Source of the DNA: Dactylorhiza incarnata
Lineage: Eukaryota; Streptophyta; Magnoliopsida; Asparagales; Orchidaceae
Length of the DNA: 64,000 nt
Direction: 5' to 3'
Assembly (NCBI GenBank): GCA_033032865.1
Contig: JAWHQI010000268.1
Coordinates: 1,426,001 to 1,490,000 of the forward strand
The number at the start of each line of letters is the position of its first letter. The stretch's first letter is position 1. Shown here one piece after another: positions 44,838 to 57,861 of this stretch. The notes beneath the pieces were generated by a model, which saw nothing but the letters and a program-made list of their open reading frames with translations, searched no databases and was not told where the DNA came from. The position numbers were made by a program, and so were the translations under genes.

Positions 44838-46864
44838 TAGTATTAAAACATTGAAAGTATGATTTTTTGTAAATTATTGGCCTTCTTCCTCCCTAAAATC
44901 GGCAGCTCTCTCTTCAGTCCATCCATCATAGATAAACTGACCTAGACAGAAAAAATATGTCGGCGTGAAGGAGATCATCGTAACCATTGGGGCCGGCGTC
45001 AGAGCGATGCAAGAAAACTTGAGTTCGGAGAGGATATGACAACAAACGATGACGAGGTGCAAGAGATCAAGGGTGCTCTTCGAAATTCTCAAGCGAAACG
45101 CCAAAACAAAGTATCTACGACGATACAAAATGGGCGGCTCCACTGAACAGAAAATAATCAAGCAGAGAGTTTAAGAGAGGAAATTTGCACATTAGATGAT
45201 CAGACATGAGATTATGGCTCTGTTTGAAGCACCATTTTTTTTTATTCAAAGAGTTCTATTCGTACAGCTAAAGCTATTTTTTAGGCTCTGTTTGGGCAGC
45301 TTTTTCTATTCAAAGGGTTCTATTCGAACAACTGAAACTATTTTTTAATTATTTGAATGAACAGCTTTTTCAAAAAAACTTCTTGAAATAAGCCGTTTTA
45401 GAGGCTCTTTAAGAAGGAAAATACTTAGGTACGTGTAACGTTTCTAAAGGAAGGTGCGCAAATTGTATTTGTAGGCTAAAATATAGTGTTTTTTTAAAAA
45501 TAAATTACAGAATATTAATTTACATATTTTTATGATCATTTTAAGATCTCATATGTATATGTTACAGTCTAAAAATACACGTGTTAAAAAGTGATTTTTT
45601 TTAAAATACGGTTACAGTTGTAAATTGCATATATTTTTACGACTGTAACTATAACTATGAATACAGTTACAGTCGCAATTTCAACTAAAAATACTGTCCC
45701 GTACCATTCTATAGGAACGTTACGCATACAGAAAATTTTCTCCTTTAAGAAGCAAGTCTAACATAGCTTTTAAAAACCGTTTTTCATGTTTTTAGTTTTT
45801 TCTCTTTTATTAACTCAATCTCGCTACAAACCACTTCAGCATTTTCGTCCGAGCGGGCATTTTCGGTCGGACACTCGTTTCGGCCGGGCACTCATTTTTC
45901 GCCCGAGCGGTCATTTTTTGCCCGGACGCACGTTATTTTCACCCGGGCGCACATGTTTCGCCTGGGCATCCATTTTTCGCCCGGGCGCGCGTTTTTCGCT
46001 AGGGCGCCCGATTTTCGCTCGGTCGGCTATTCTTCGCCCGGGCAAGCTTTTTTCGCCTGGGCATGCGATTTTCACCCGGGCGGCCATTTTTTGCTCGGGC
46101 ACGCGTTTTTCGCCCGAGCGTGCTTTTTTCGTACGGGCGGTCATTTTTTTGCTCGATCACGCATTTTTCGCTCGATCGCCTGTTTTTTGCCCGGGTGGTT
46201 GTTTTTTCCGCCAGGGCACGCATTTTTCGCCTGTGCGGCCATTTTTTCGCCCGGGCGGCCGTTTTTGCCCGGGCGGTCGTTTTTTTCGCTCGGTCACGCA
46301 TTTTTCGCCCGGGTGGCTGTTTTTTTCGTCATGGCACGCATTTTTTGCCCGGGCGGCCATTTTTCGGCCAGGAGACCATTTTTCGCCCCGGGGGCCGTTT
46401 TTTTTCGCTCGGGCACCCGTTTTTTCGCCCATGTGGTCGTTTTTTTTGCCCGAACGACCGTTTTTTCGACTGAGTTCTGTTTTTCGCCTGACCGTCCGTT
46501 TTCTGTCTGGGCGGCTGTTTTTCGCCCGAGCAACCATTTTTTGCCCGGACGCGGGTGTTTGCATGGGCGCGAGTTTTTACAATCATTATATTTCAACATT
46601 TTTGTTTAAGAAAACAATTTTCAAACGGTTGTTCTACCGAACAACTTAAATGAAAAATCTTTATTCGATCATCACTTTTGCACAGACTCTCCAAACAGTC
46701 TACAGCTCTCTTATCTGAGTTTTTCTGAAAGCTCTTTTCTAAAAGCTCTATTCGACAAGCAGTTTTTCCATCCGCTAAAGTTGTCCCGGAGAGAATTAGC
46801 ATGTCTTGAAAAGCAGAGCAAATCTGCTCTTGCTTCTAAAACAGAGCATCACTTGCTTGGAATT
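44838..46864. repeat. Duplicated segment, copy 2, middle part
   Basis: This resumes at TAGTATTAAAACATTG exactly where 16777 stopped, and aligns with 14090-15830. It continues past the minisatellite into about 280 bases not present in copy 1 (46585-46864), where the minus copia is inserted. A 95-codon frame (44874-45161) parallels one in copy 1, but its middle is frame-shifted relative to it. Confidence 0.85.
45840..46580. repeat. GC-rich minisatellite with T-run spacers, copy 2
   Basis: The same units as 15090-15830, with unit-level gains and losses. CpG sites remain dense in both arrays even though the surrounding DNA is AT-rich. Multiple frames are open for the same compositional reason. 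Confidence 0.9.
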
Positions 46865-46869
46865 GAAGC

Positions 46870-47045
46870 TGTTAGAATGGTGCTCGAAGCATCCGCGTGA
46901 GTGTCTAGTTTGGAACACTCTACTCGTTGCCCCTAGCAGGGTATTTATAGGCAAACCCTAATTTCCCGACGGGTGCGTGGATCCCTAACGGGTCCTAACC
47001 TACCGCTAAGTATCCGTTAAACCGATAGTTAAATATACCTCAACA
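46870..47045 (-). repeat. 3' LTR of the minus copia element
   Basis: 176 bp, preceded on its own strand by the polypurine tract ATAGGAGGAGAA. It contains CTATAAATACCC, the likely TATA region. Confidence 0.93.
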
Positions 47046-47864
47046 TTCTCCTCCTATATTGTAAATATCGGGGTCACATTACAGATTACTTTAAACAAGA
47101 GTTAATAACGACATAACATGAGTTTTCCAGAAAACATAAATATGAGTTTTAGAATACACAATATCTAAACTCAAACACAAGGCTCCAAACAAGAAACAGT
47201 AAGCAAAGCTGGAAAAAACTCAAAGAACAGATAAATGAACTGTGATCTATGCAAACAATAGATCATCATCATCTGGGTCGAAATCAACTTTCTCTCCTCC
47301 AATCTCCATGTGATCTGCAAACAGACATAATAAGAATGTCATGGGACAAATCTCTATGAATTCTAACATTTGCAAATCAAGAGTAAAGTGAATAGTTCTA
47401 GCAGTAAAAGAACGTAATACTCTAACCAGAAAGAAAAGAATCACATATCAGCATTTCTATCCAATTTACACAAAATTAGACAATTGATTTCAAAAAATCA
47501 AACCATGTTCCTTCGATTATTAAGATTATTACCAAACGTTTTACAATTGTATTATATCATCAAGTTTGGAATGATACAACAAGCTGTGACTAATATATCA
47601 TCAAGTTTGGAATGACATAAGTAATGATCATAATATCATGACGCATATCAGCAACTTCAGTATTTGTTTTTGGAATGATACCCAAATCAGCCTTTGAATT
47701 AAAAATAATTGCGTAAATCATTAAGTTTGGAATGACTGACAACTATCCATCTCTGGCTGTCATCAGATAGCATCTGGAATACTTCCGTGTGCTCACTCTA
47801 GATGCTCGAATGTAAGCAGACTACGGTTCTAAGATTTAAAACATAAGCAGGGTATTAAGTCATA
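47046..47864 (-). other. 3' untranslated region of the minus copia element
   Basis: AT-rich, no gene. On the element strand it contains ATTCCAAACTTGATG at 47558-47572 and 47599-47613, a variant (CTTAATG) at 47719-47733, and a decayed copy near 47667. This is the same motif and location as in the plus copia. Confidence 0.8.
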
Positions 47865-50250
47865 CTAAATGAACCTTAATCCCATCTCCCCCGATGTTTT
47901 ATGTGTTAGAACCTTACATAAGCCCTTGGTAAGGACATCTGCTACATTATCCTTCGATCTCATGTCCAATAGGGAGATTATCCCCTGACTGGTGAGATGG
48001 GTCAACCAGGCCTGTTTCATCCTTAGTTGTCTTCGCTTCTCATTGAACAACGTATTTGTTGCAATGGTCTTTGTGGCTTGATTGTCACAATATAGCGAAA
48101 TAGAGTTCATTTTTAGACTCGTCATTGGAATGTCGATGATCAGATCTTGTATCCACTCAGCTTCTTCTCCTGCTGAAGCGAGGGCATAGAGTTCTGATTC
48201 CATAGAGGAAAGTGCAATGCACGACTGCCTCTTTGACTTCCAAGCTACCGCTGCTCCTCCTAGGGTAAATACAAAACCGCTAATGGATCTACTGTCAGCA
48301 ATTTCTGAACACCAGGAGGCGTCAGAATACCCCTCAAGTACATGAGGATGTCCACTGTAACATAAAACATACTTTTCAGTGTGCTTTAAGTATCGCATAA
48401 GCCTTTCTAAGGCATTCCAGTGGTCCTGCCCAGAGTTACTCGTAAATCTACTTAACATGCCGACCGTAAAGGCTATGTCAGGTCTAGTGCAGGTTGTATC
48501 ATACCTGAGACTACCTATGAGTTTGGAGTAATCCAACTGTCTAATAAATGAACATTCATTCGATTTCAGTCTATTATTATAATCGTATGGAGTCTCACTA
48601 CCTTTGCTATTAACGTAACCCCACTTCTCAAGTAGATTTCTAATATAGTGACTCTGACTGAGGGTAATACCCTTGTCAGTGAAGTTAACTTCCATTCCTA
48701 GGATGGTTTTCACCACGCCTAAGTCAGTCATGCTAAATTGTGTCGTCAAGGCAACTTTCACGTCTTTCACCTCAGACTGATCAGTACCCAGAATTAGCAT
48801 GCCATCAACATACAAGCATATAATTGCAACTTTATTTGAACTTGTACGAACATGCAGACATTTATCTGAAAAACTGGATTTAAAACCCAAGGCTTTAACA
48901 CAAGTGTCAAATTTTTCGTGCCATAATTTAGGTGCTTGCTTCAATCCGTATAGTGACTTAATCAACTTATAGACCTTATTTTCTAGACCTCCTACCACAA
49001 ATCCTTCAGGTTGGTGCATGTAGATCTCTTCGGTCAGATCTCCATTAAGAAATGCAGTCTTGACGTCCATCTGATGAACTGTAAAGTGTTCAATAGATGT
49101 TATAGCGAGAAGTATCCTAATTGTCGCATAGTGACAAACAGGTGAGTATATACCAAAGTAGTCTATTCCACTCACTTGAGTGAAGCCTTTTGCAACTAGA
49201 CGTGCTTTGTATTTGGCAATACTCCCTTCAGGATTAAGCTTCTTCTTCAGAACCCATTTTTTTCCAATGGTCTTAGCCCCTTTGGCAAGTCAACCAATGT
49301 CCACGTGTTGTTCTGCAAGAGAGAGTTTAACTCTTCATCGATGGCTTCTTTCCACAATAGAGAGTCTCGAGATCGCATTGCATCCTTATAGGTGGATGGA
49401 TCAGCTTCAACTTGGTAAGTCACGAAGTCTGTACCGAAGCTTTTAGGCGTTTTCTCTCTACTAGATAGCCTTCTGGTATCTAAACCACTCGTGTCTATAG
49501 GCTCAGTGTCAGAGTTACGTTGACTTGGCTCAGCAGGAGGCTCAAGACTAGTGGCTGGCAGACCTGGAAGCGTCAGGTTCTTATCCTTAAGGAACTTATC
49601 CTCAAAGAAGACAACGTCTCTAGATTCGATTACAGTGTTTGTTGATAGATCTAGAAATCTGTCTGCAACACTATCCTCTGCACATCCTAGGTAGATACAC
49701 GTATTTGTCCTAGGTCCAATCTTAGCTTTTCTAAGGTCAGGTATCCTAACATAAGCGATACAGCCCCGGGTCTTAAGATTATCAAATCTAGGAGGTCTCT
49801 TAAACCAAAGCTCATAGGGTGTCTTAATCAACTTGGCATGTGGAACTTTATAAAGAATGTGATTAGACGTGAGGGCAGCTTCACCCAGTAGGCCGCAGGC
49901 ATGCCAGCAGTCAACAACATGGAATTCAACATTTCTGTTAAAGTCCTATTTTTCCGCTCAGCAATACCGTTGGATTGGGGGGAATAAGGAGCAGTCATTT
50001 CAGGGATGATGCCATTGCTGGCAAGGAAATCTCTGAACTCCCCGGAGACGTATTCTCCTCCTCGATCACACCTTAGCCGTTTGATTTTCATGTAAAGTTG
50101 ATTCTCAACCCTAGTTTTTAATATACGAAATTTTTCAAAAGCTTCATCTTTGGATTTAAGTAGATAAATGTGACTGAATCTAGAGTAGTCGTCGATAAAT
50201 GTTATCAGATACTTCCAACCTCCACGTGTGACAAAACTTTTGTAGTCACA
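47865..50250 (-). pseudogene. Copia integrase core to RNase H, with damaged RT active site
   Basis: Open pieces run leftwards. 50250-49828 is the integrase core (FIDDYSRF, CDRGGEY, PYSPQSNGIAERKNRT). 49831-49247 is the integrase C-terminal region and linker, frame-shifted at both ends (about 49835 and 49260). 49175-47865 is reverse transcriptase and RNase H (436 codons) with [13 protein letters not shown] and [12 protein letters not shown]. The catalytic YVDD reads YVDG: the second Asp codon is GGC (complement of 48801-48803). That residue binds catalytic metal in all reverse transcriptases, so this enzyme would be dead even if the frame were whole. Confidence 0.92.
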
Positions 50251-50255
50251 TATGT

Positions 50256-53200
50256 TATAAGATCCCCCTCCCGGAACACAAAACACGGCCGAGGGGAGTC
50301 TTATGCTCAGAACAGCCGCCTTGCGGTAGCATCAGCACACGGGCTAACCTGTACCACAAGACGCCTATTCTGCCGGCTATTACCAATATCATTTGCCAAC
50401 CCATCAATAAATTGAATATTTTCAAGAGTCCATGATTCACAAAGTATAAATGTCCACAAAAATATAAATGACAGGAAGCAAAAAGAGCTCCCAAATATAC
50501 TATAACAAGGTATAGCGGAAGTCTACAACAAGAACTACAATCCCTCACAACCGTATCAGAAGGTGCTGTTGCAAAAGCTGCAACATGTCTCCAAGTCCTA
50601 TGACTCTGATCTGTCCGGTACTGCTCCAACTGGGTGTGTTCCTAAAAATAGTGGTGTAACAACCGTTAGTCATAAAGACTAAGTGGCTTCCCATCCGCTC
50701 CCCCCGGCGACTCCAAGGCACCGTGCGGAAGAAAAGGAAGAAGCGGAGGACAACAATGGGGTATAACAAAAGAAGCAGGTGACAGTGGCTCTCAACAACA
50801 TAATTAAATGTACATCTAACATGTGTATAAATAGAACTACAAGTGTATAAAGAGATACACTACACAAGTCCAAGCATTATAAATGTGAGTACAATAATTG
50901 AAGCAGTAATAAAGAGCAGTAGTAAGTAAGAAAGAATAAGAGCAGCGTAATAGTAAATAGCAATCTATCAATAATCGTACCCTAACTTATATGAATGCTC
51001 ATACAAACTTATAAGTTAAGGTTTCCAAAATGTAACTCATCATATAAAAGAGCCCATACTAATTTATATGATGAGGATCTGCAAGTGCGTATGCTATGTT
51101 ATGCCATGAATGTTTAATGCAATGAAACTCACATACACGACTCTATATGCATAGACCTTTGTAGTTCCCTCTGTTTGAAAGGAAGCTAACCTCTTGGGTA
51201 CCAACCGCTGTGACACACGGTGGTAGCGAACCGGGCCGTCTACTCCTAGGCGGGTATGCACACTACCAGGCCTAGACCGCACGTACGCCTCGATGCTAAA
51301 CAACCGCGGAGCTCTGCGTACTCTTTGCTGGAGTTCACCAGGCTTTGAGCTAAGTGGAAGGTGTCTTCGAGGAATTGTCGTCCCGACACGCAGACAAGCT
51401 GGCCCCTTAGACCCCAACACACCCGCTAAGTCCACGTATCGCGGTCGGTGTGACGACCTGCCTAGTACCGAAGACCTGCCATAATTATCCAAGAACTAAC
51501 GGAGCTATCCTCCCCTCAAGACTCCAGCTCGTCCAACCAAGTATACCACACACCTGTCACTCCCACACCCGGGAGGAGGTTTAGAATTTCTAACAATACC
51601 CTACATAGGCTACTCTTGTCTACATTTAAGTGATATTACAACTTAGGGTTAATCTTGGACTTCCCGAGGTGTACCCGGTGAAGGGCTCTCAACGGTACTA
51701 GGGAATGTGATGGGCTGAATCCCAAATTCCTCTTTCTAAAGATATTTAATTTAGTTGGTGGATGTATTTCACTTCGCATTTCGTGTTGCTCTAATAGTTA
51801 AGTGGATTTAGACTTCGATCCTACTTTGCCCAACTGGGCTAAGCGCAGCTCGCACTTAACTTTAACTCTTGACTTAACCTTAACCTGACCTTAAGTGGTA
51901 GCCCCTCATGGGTTTAAAGGGTAAATCCGATCTCCTAATGCTATGCTCCAAGTTTCTCCCAAGCCTCATGAGGCTTAGAAGGTCTAAGCTCAAAACTCAA
52001 TTTTTGCTAAACCTAGACCACTCAAGCGAACTATATTTACCCCAAAGGTGGAACCCTCAAAATATTTATCCTCATGATCTGATATAATTATCATCGGTTC
52101 CCACTAACCTATGTAGGTCATAATCCAAAATTCATAATTTTTTTCAGTCAAATTGGTCATTAATAATATATATCTAATTATGTGACACATGCTAAATTAC
52201 ATATGAAGTATAAATTATATAAGTCCATATCGTCCAATAAAATTACCAGAGATATGTAATGTTAATTTAAGTTAATTGACAGAGATTCATAATCCACTAA
52301 AGTGATTTAGCATGTTATTTAATAATTGGACATAATTACCAAAATGTCACTATACATGTTAAGTCCTAAAATAATCATCCCAAAATTTTAAGGAAATTTT
52401 CACCGGTGGCTCATATGACTGAAATAAACATCTAACCATAATTTTAGAATTTCCAAGGTAATTTAGCCATATTTAATTCATTAATTCACAAGGTGCTAAA
52501 ATCATATTCCTACATGAACTATATAAAATACTAGCCCCACAATTCCAAGTAAATTTTAAGTGACCTGTCATGTCTTAAGATAAACATAGCCAAAGTTTGA
52601 GATCAAACCAATACAACTATCTAGGGTAAATAAATTATTCTTCTATTGCTCTTAACCCAACATAGATTAATAATCAGAGATAAACATGCTCCAAAAATTC
52701 CAGCAGAACCACTAAAGGTGTAACATGCCCTAAATATACTCGTGACAAAGTTTCATATTTTTCAATTTTAAATAATCACGATTATTTCATTAATACATAA
52801 ATGTGACACTTACTAATAATCAATTTTCTCCAAGAAAATCAACACCACAAGCTCTCGGAAATTCCAAAGAGATAATTTGACATGAACACATGTGTGTCGA
52901 AAGATCATAATTTTTCTCTAGGTCATTTGACCTATTTTATTTCATAAGTGTCACTATGTGATATTGTTACATTAACTAACTTCTTAAGGATTTTGTGTCC
53001 AAGGATCCCCATCATCTCAAGGTGATGTTAAGCATCATGGTGAGTCACCATGTCCACCTTTGTTGGATCCTCCCCAAGCCAAGGTTCTGAGAATATCAAA
53101 ATAGGTTATGTATAGAAATATAGCTATTAGCACACCATAACATAAGTTACCCATATCAAGAATTGGGTATCCACCCACATGCTGACCTCTAATGGAGCTA

Positions 53201-55531
53201 ATATCTTTATCATAGACTACTAATGCCCTAACTATCATGCCACCCAAGATTTGGGTCCGCATGGGTTGATAAACCCCAATAATTTTCAATTTAGAGAATC
53301 AAGTTTTGGTAAAAATTACAGAAAAATAATTCCCACAAACTCTAATATTTTGGTAGTACGGCTGTCCAGAGTACATACACTCATGTCCCAAAAATTAGCC
53401 CTATACCTTTGAGTAAGGCGGAAATGTTCACAAAGTAAGGTCTAGGGCACCATTAGGGTACCCTCCAGTAGATGGAGGACCCAAGGTATTGTAGGGCACC
53501 GATCCTACTGATTTAAAGCCCTATAAAAGGGTAAGGCCCTAAGCTACAACTTTTATGTTGAGCAAAATTCTCGTTGCAGCGCCTAAGGTACATAAAATTC
53601 TTTTTAAACTCGGTTATGTAAGAGTGAAAGAAAATTGCAGTTATTAAAATAAAATTACTAGAACACATCTTAAGCATATCAGACGATCACCTCATCGTCT
53701 ACCTCCAGCCTAGGGCTGCGATCTGCCCAACCTGAAATATAACACATCTCTTAATCGGCCACCAAAAACCCCCAAACCGACCGACTAACACCGCCACCAC
53801 TTTCCTCGCTTTGAGGTACATCGACGGGTGACGTGTTAGCGGTCGGAAGTGGCCGGAAACATTTACCCGGAACATTTATTTCAGGCCGTCTCTTCACGGC
53901 TTGCTCTCCAATCGACTCTATTGAGATCGATATCTCACCTAGTGTGATCTAGGAAACTAGCACCAAGGGAGAGGGGAGGAAGCTCACCGAGTATCCATGC
54001 ATGCAACCTAATAGCCGCATATGCGGCATTTGTCCGCCGTTCCCGATCTGGTCAGATCTAGCCGATCCGAGCCTTGTGAAATGTCGCTGAATGGAAATCG
54101 ACACCTTGAGTGGGCTGCCTTGGCTTGAAAAGCGAGGTTGAGTTGCATAAATGTAGTGAACACGCCCAGATCTGGAGTTCCTGGGCTGTTTGGAGATGTG
54201 CTCGGTCAGATCTAGAAGAGGAGAGAAAAGAGTGATTTTATCCATGGAGATGGCTTGGCCGGAGGAGAAGGTCGCCGGAGATGGAGAGATCTCGCCGGAG
54301 ATAGGTTCTGTCCGAGGAGATCTCCGGAGTTGGGGCTGATGTAGAGGGCTACTCGGTTTGGAATGGACATGGAGAGGGGTGGCCAGAGCTCATCAGTTTA
54401 GAGGGAGTTCGCCGAAGCCGAGACACTCGGACATGGAGGAGAGCAGCGGGCTGCCATGGGAGAGGAGGTGGAGCTTTGTCCATGGAGGTGGCCAGATCTA
54501 CAGATCGTGGAGAGAGAAAGAGAGAGCCGTCGGAGAGAGAAACGGCGCCGGAGGTCGGACTCGCCGGAAATGGAGGAGGAGAGGAGGTCGACCTTGGAGC
54601 TGCTCGGATAGGGAGGAGAGAGGGCTCGACCAGAGTTTTGGAGAAGAGGGGCTTGGAGTAGCGGCAACTGGAGGAGCTCTGGTGGTCGGCCATGGGAGAG
54701 AAGCTCTCGATCTAGAAGGAGGGGAGGCGGCTGCTGATTTCATCGGGTGAGAGGAGAAAGAATCCTAACCTAATCGTATATTTATTTATATATATCCTAT
54801 AATTATTTGTATTAATGATAATAATAATAATAAAATATTAACATTCAAATGCTCGCATATCGCTCTAGGATACTCGAAAATTGTCCCGGACGGGCTCGTT
54901 TTGACCGTCTCGCTGACACGCATTCACCGGGACGATACGAGATCAATTTCGAGTTTGTTTGGTAAATTTATGCTTGTCGGAGCATTTACGGCCAAATTTG
55001 ACTTAAACGTCAAAACTCCTTCAAATGACGTCGGAATCGCGAACGGATAGATTCGTTGAACTCGTACTATTATTATGAGCCTAACAAGACTGATTGTGGT
55101 CGATTGAGAGGTCGCTTCGCCTATTTCACCATTTTGGATAAATACGCTATTCGCAGATCACATTATAATTTCGCCGATTCTTATCAGAATCGAGCGCAGA
55201 CAGTTTTACTGAACTCGTATAGGCTTCACGAGTCTAACAAAACTGACTGAGGTGAATTTCGAGACCGTTTGCTCGATATCACCTTTTTGGATAATTCCGT
55301 CAAGGCGGTACGACTCCTTCGAGTTTTATCGCTCAAGTTATGCTCTCCGGACGGCTCGGATCCCGATACAGCAATCATCGGGACAAAGAATAGAGCTGGT
55401 ACTCGCCGCATTTGTCAAGTGCATTTCCCCGGCTCAGGTGCAAGTCTGGCCCTCAGTACACCCCGAGCCCGAATCAACTCGCGTGACTCAAAAACGCGCA
55501 CAAGGGGTCTAGCTCGAATCGGGATGTTACA
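50256..55531 (-). mobile_element. Solo gypsy LTR (5276 bp), TSD TATGT
   Basis: It starts TATAAGATCC and ends GATGTTACA, flanked by TATGT (50251-50255 and 55532-55536). The start is TGTAAGATCC of the gypsy composite with G changed to A. Stretches such as CTAACTTATATGAATG and GTACCAACCGCTGTGACACAC are shared with LTRs 18704-24586 and 29493-35380, but overall divergence is large, so it is a related subfamily. It has the same layout of AT-rich DNA with one GC-rich stretch (about 53670-54770). There is no gag or pol. ORFs of 61-130 codons in the GC-rich part overlap on both strands and lack motifs. Probable formation is LTR-LTR recombination that lost the interior. Confidence 0.9.
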
Positions 55532-55536
55532 TATGT

Positions 55537-57001
55537 CGGAGTGTATTAACTCTAGCAAATGTGTGCTCCTAGAAACCTGACTAAAAGGTGCTCTAGTTAT
55601 CTTAGTTTGAGCACAGATTTCACATTTGTCAAATCTGGTTTTGGTGTCTAAGGGGATGTTGTGAGTTCTAGCTAGCAGGAGTAGTTTTCTATAATAGATG
55701 TGTCCTAGTCTTGCATGTAAAGTATTAGGATCGATCAAATTAGAACTAACCTGATTTACTACCGCATTTGCTAGACTCAACCTATACATTCCGTTGACGA
55801 CATACGCATAACCAAAGTAGTGCAAGTGAACCATCAACGTTACTCGACCACCACTAATGTTAAATGACATACCCGCATCGCATAACAAACTAATTGAAAT
55901 TAAATTAGCAGCTAATGATGGTATAAATTTAACATTTTTCAAAGTAAGAGTTTTACCTGAGGAGAGCATCAAGGTAGCATTGCCGACCCTCAGCACGTCA
56001 GCTACTCCTCCATCAGCAACAGTAACAGTCTCTCGGACTGCAGTGACATCCTCCAGAAGCGCAGAATTGTTGCAGACGTGACATGTAGCACCTGAGTCTA
56101 GCGACCACTCTGTACTGGCCTGTCCGTTACCGACCATGGCAACAAAGTCGGTGGGCGCAGTCTGATGGACCATATTGGCCCTATTATCAGGCTTCAGTGT
56201 ACTAGGATCTCCTCTCTTGGGCTGCTTGCACTCAGAAGCACAGTGACCCCACTTGTTACAATTGTAGCACTTGCCTTTGAATTTCTTCACCTTCTTGCTC
56301 GTGTCCACAACCGCGGGTGCACTGGGTAACGGTCTAGTCTTGTCGGGCTTAAACTTCCGCTTAGGATGCGTGACCATGTTGACAGCAGAGGACTGCTTGC
56401 TAACAGTCTCTCTAGCGTGTCTAGTCCTGTTCTCATCCTCAATGCAAATGAAGCGCTTGAGGTCTTTAAGACTAACCTGCGTTTTCTTTCGATACATCTC
56501 CGTTTTAAAGGAGTACCACGCCGACGAGAGTTTGAAGATAATAGCTCCTGCAACAAATCCATCTGGCAGTGGGATGTTCTCACTGTTCAGCTTGTCCACC
56601 AGATTCTCAAAATCCGCAACCTGTGGAAGGATTTCCCTTTCCTCAGTGAAGGTGAAAGCCATAAACTTGTCCACGAGGTGCGTCTTGGACATATTTTCCT
56701 CTTCCTTGAACTGCTCCTCCAGAGCATCCCAGATTTCTTTGGCGGTCTTCATTTTGCTGTACGTCTCAGCAAGCTTGTTGGAAAGGCAGTTCAACAAGTA
56801 GTCGCGGCAGAAATCTTCATCGACCACCCACTGGGTCTCTCCAACTGTCCCAAGAACCTCAGCACGTACAGTCTGAATGGTGTAGAACACGTTCAGGTAC
56901 TTCATGCCAAACTGAGTGTTCCTCTTCCAAGCACAGAACTCCGAATTGGAGAATTTCTCAAATTTTATCATCAGAACAGGAGTAGAGCCTTTCGACATCA
57001 T
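55537..57001 (-). pseudogene. Copia gag, protease and integrase N terminus, uninterrupted frame
   Basis: The ATG at 57001 begins a frame open to the insertion point. It holds a capsid-type gag, the knuckle CYNCNKWGHCASEC (about residues 245-258), protease with LDSGA near residues 301-305, and the integrase zinc part ending CEICAQTKITRAPF and LELIHSDIC. The frame continues by chance for about 40 codons into the inserted LTR and stops at 55415. No internal stop is seen over about 490 codons, unlike its plus-strand relative. It is called a pseudogene because the polyprotein is severed and the downstream part is broken. Confidence 0.92.
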
Positions 57002-57861
57002 GTGTCTCTTGCCAAAAACTTGAATTCCACTAGCAAACTAATTACGAGCAGAAAACTAGAAAGAGAACACCTGAAAATGCGTGGAGGCGAGGAAGCTTCA
57101 GATCCAATCCAGAAAACTTGATGTGCTCCACTTCTCTGGCCGAACAAAATTGACGCAAACAACGTCGACAATAGACAACCGACGCCAAAACTTGATCACC
57201 AAGAAGAAGAGCGCTGTCGGAAATCCGATAGGGCTGTCGGAATTCCGATATCGGAAAAACTGCAGCGGCTCGTCTGTGTCCCGTCAGCGGCAAGGGACGA
57301 CAGCGGCGGCAGCGGCTGAGGCAGGCAGATCCGGCAGCACAAGGCTCCTCCTTTCACTGGAGCAAAGGATCGACAGCAGCACTGGAGGGGTGTAGCGTCG
57401 TCGATCGGGAGCAGCGGCGTTCACGGAACCTCGTCGATCGGGAAGAAGAAGAGCGGGCGAGATGCGCTAGGGCTGGGATCAACAGCGATGGCAACAGAAA
57501 CAGGCTTCTCCGACGATTAGGAGGAAGCGCGACTGTACCTTCTCGTTCGAGAAGAACAGAGAAGAGAGAGCGACTGGGCTCTTCCTCCTTTGCAGCGACT
57601 GGAAAAACGGCCCACACAGTACCGGGGGCCTCCAACTTCGATCGACGAGAGGCAGATCGCAATCAGGAGAACTACCGGGAGCAGTTGCAGCGACTGAAGA
57701 ACGACAGAGGAAGCAATCCTTGCGATTAGCAAAGCTTCATCTTCGATCGACGGGAACCACCGACAGTTACGGGAGTTCTTCCGATTAGCAGCGATGAAGA
57801 ATCGCGTGAGAGAGGGCGGTTACGGGAGAGAACCGCACGGGAACGAGCAAAACTTCGAGAA
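57002..57861 (-). other. 5' leader of the minus copia element
   Basis: GC-richer than its surroundings. It lies between the 5' LTR and the gag ATG and has short overlapping ORFs without features. Directly after the LTR it reads TTCTCGAAGT on the element strand, matching the plus copia's TTCTCAAAGT at the same place. Confidence 0.75.

Noticed and set aside
15090..46580. CRISPR-like reading of the minisatellites
   Set aside because: Units are contiguous and degenerate with T-run spacers of 4-8 bases. There are no unique spacers and no cas genes, and the window is plant nuclear DNA.
50251..50260. Reading the solo gypsy LTR as starting TGTTATAAG
   Set aside because: With that start the flanks do not match. 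Starting at TATAAGATCC gives the TATGT duplication and aligns with TGTAAGATCC of the related LTRs.
54358..54750. 130-codon plus ORF and 114-codon minus ORF in the solo gypsy LTR
   Set aside because: Mutually antisense GC-rich frames without motifs, at the position corresponding to the GC-rich stretch of related LTRs.
56271..57395. Plus-strand ORFs of 176, 251 and 104 codons
   Set aside because: They are antisense shadows of the well-supported copia gag at 55537-57001 and of its leader.
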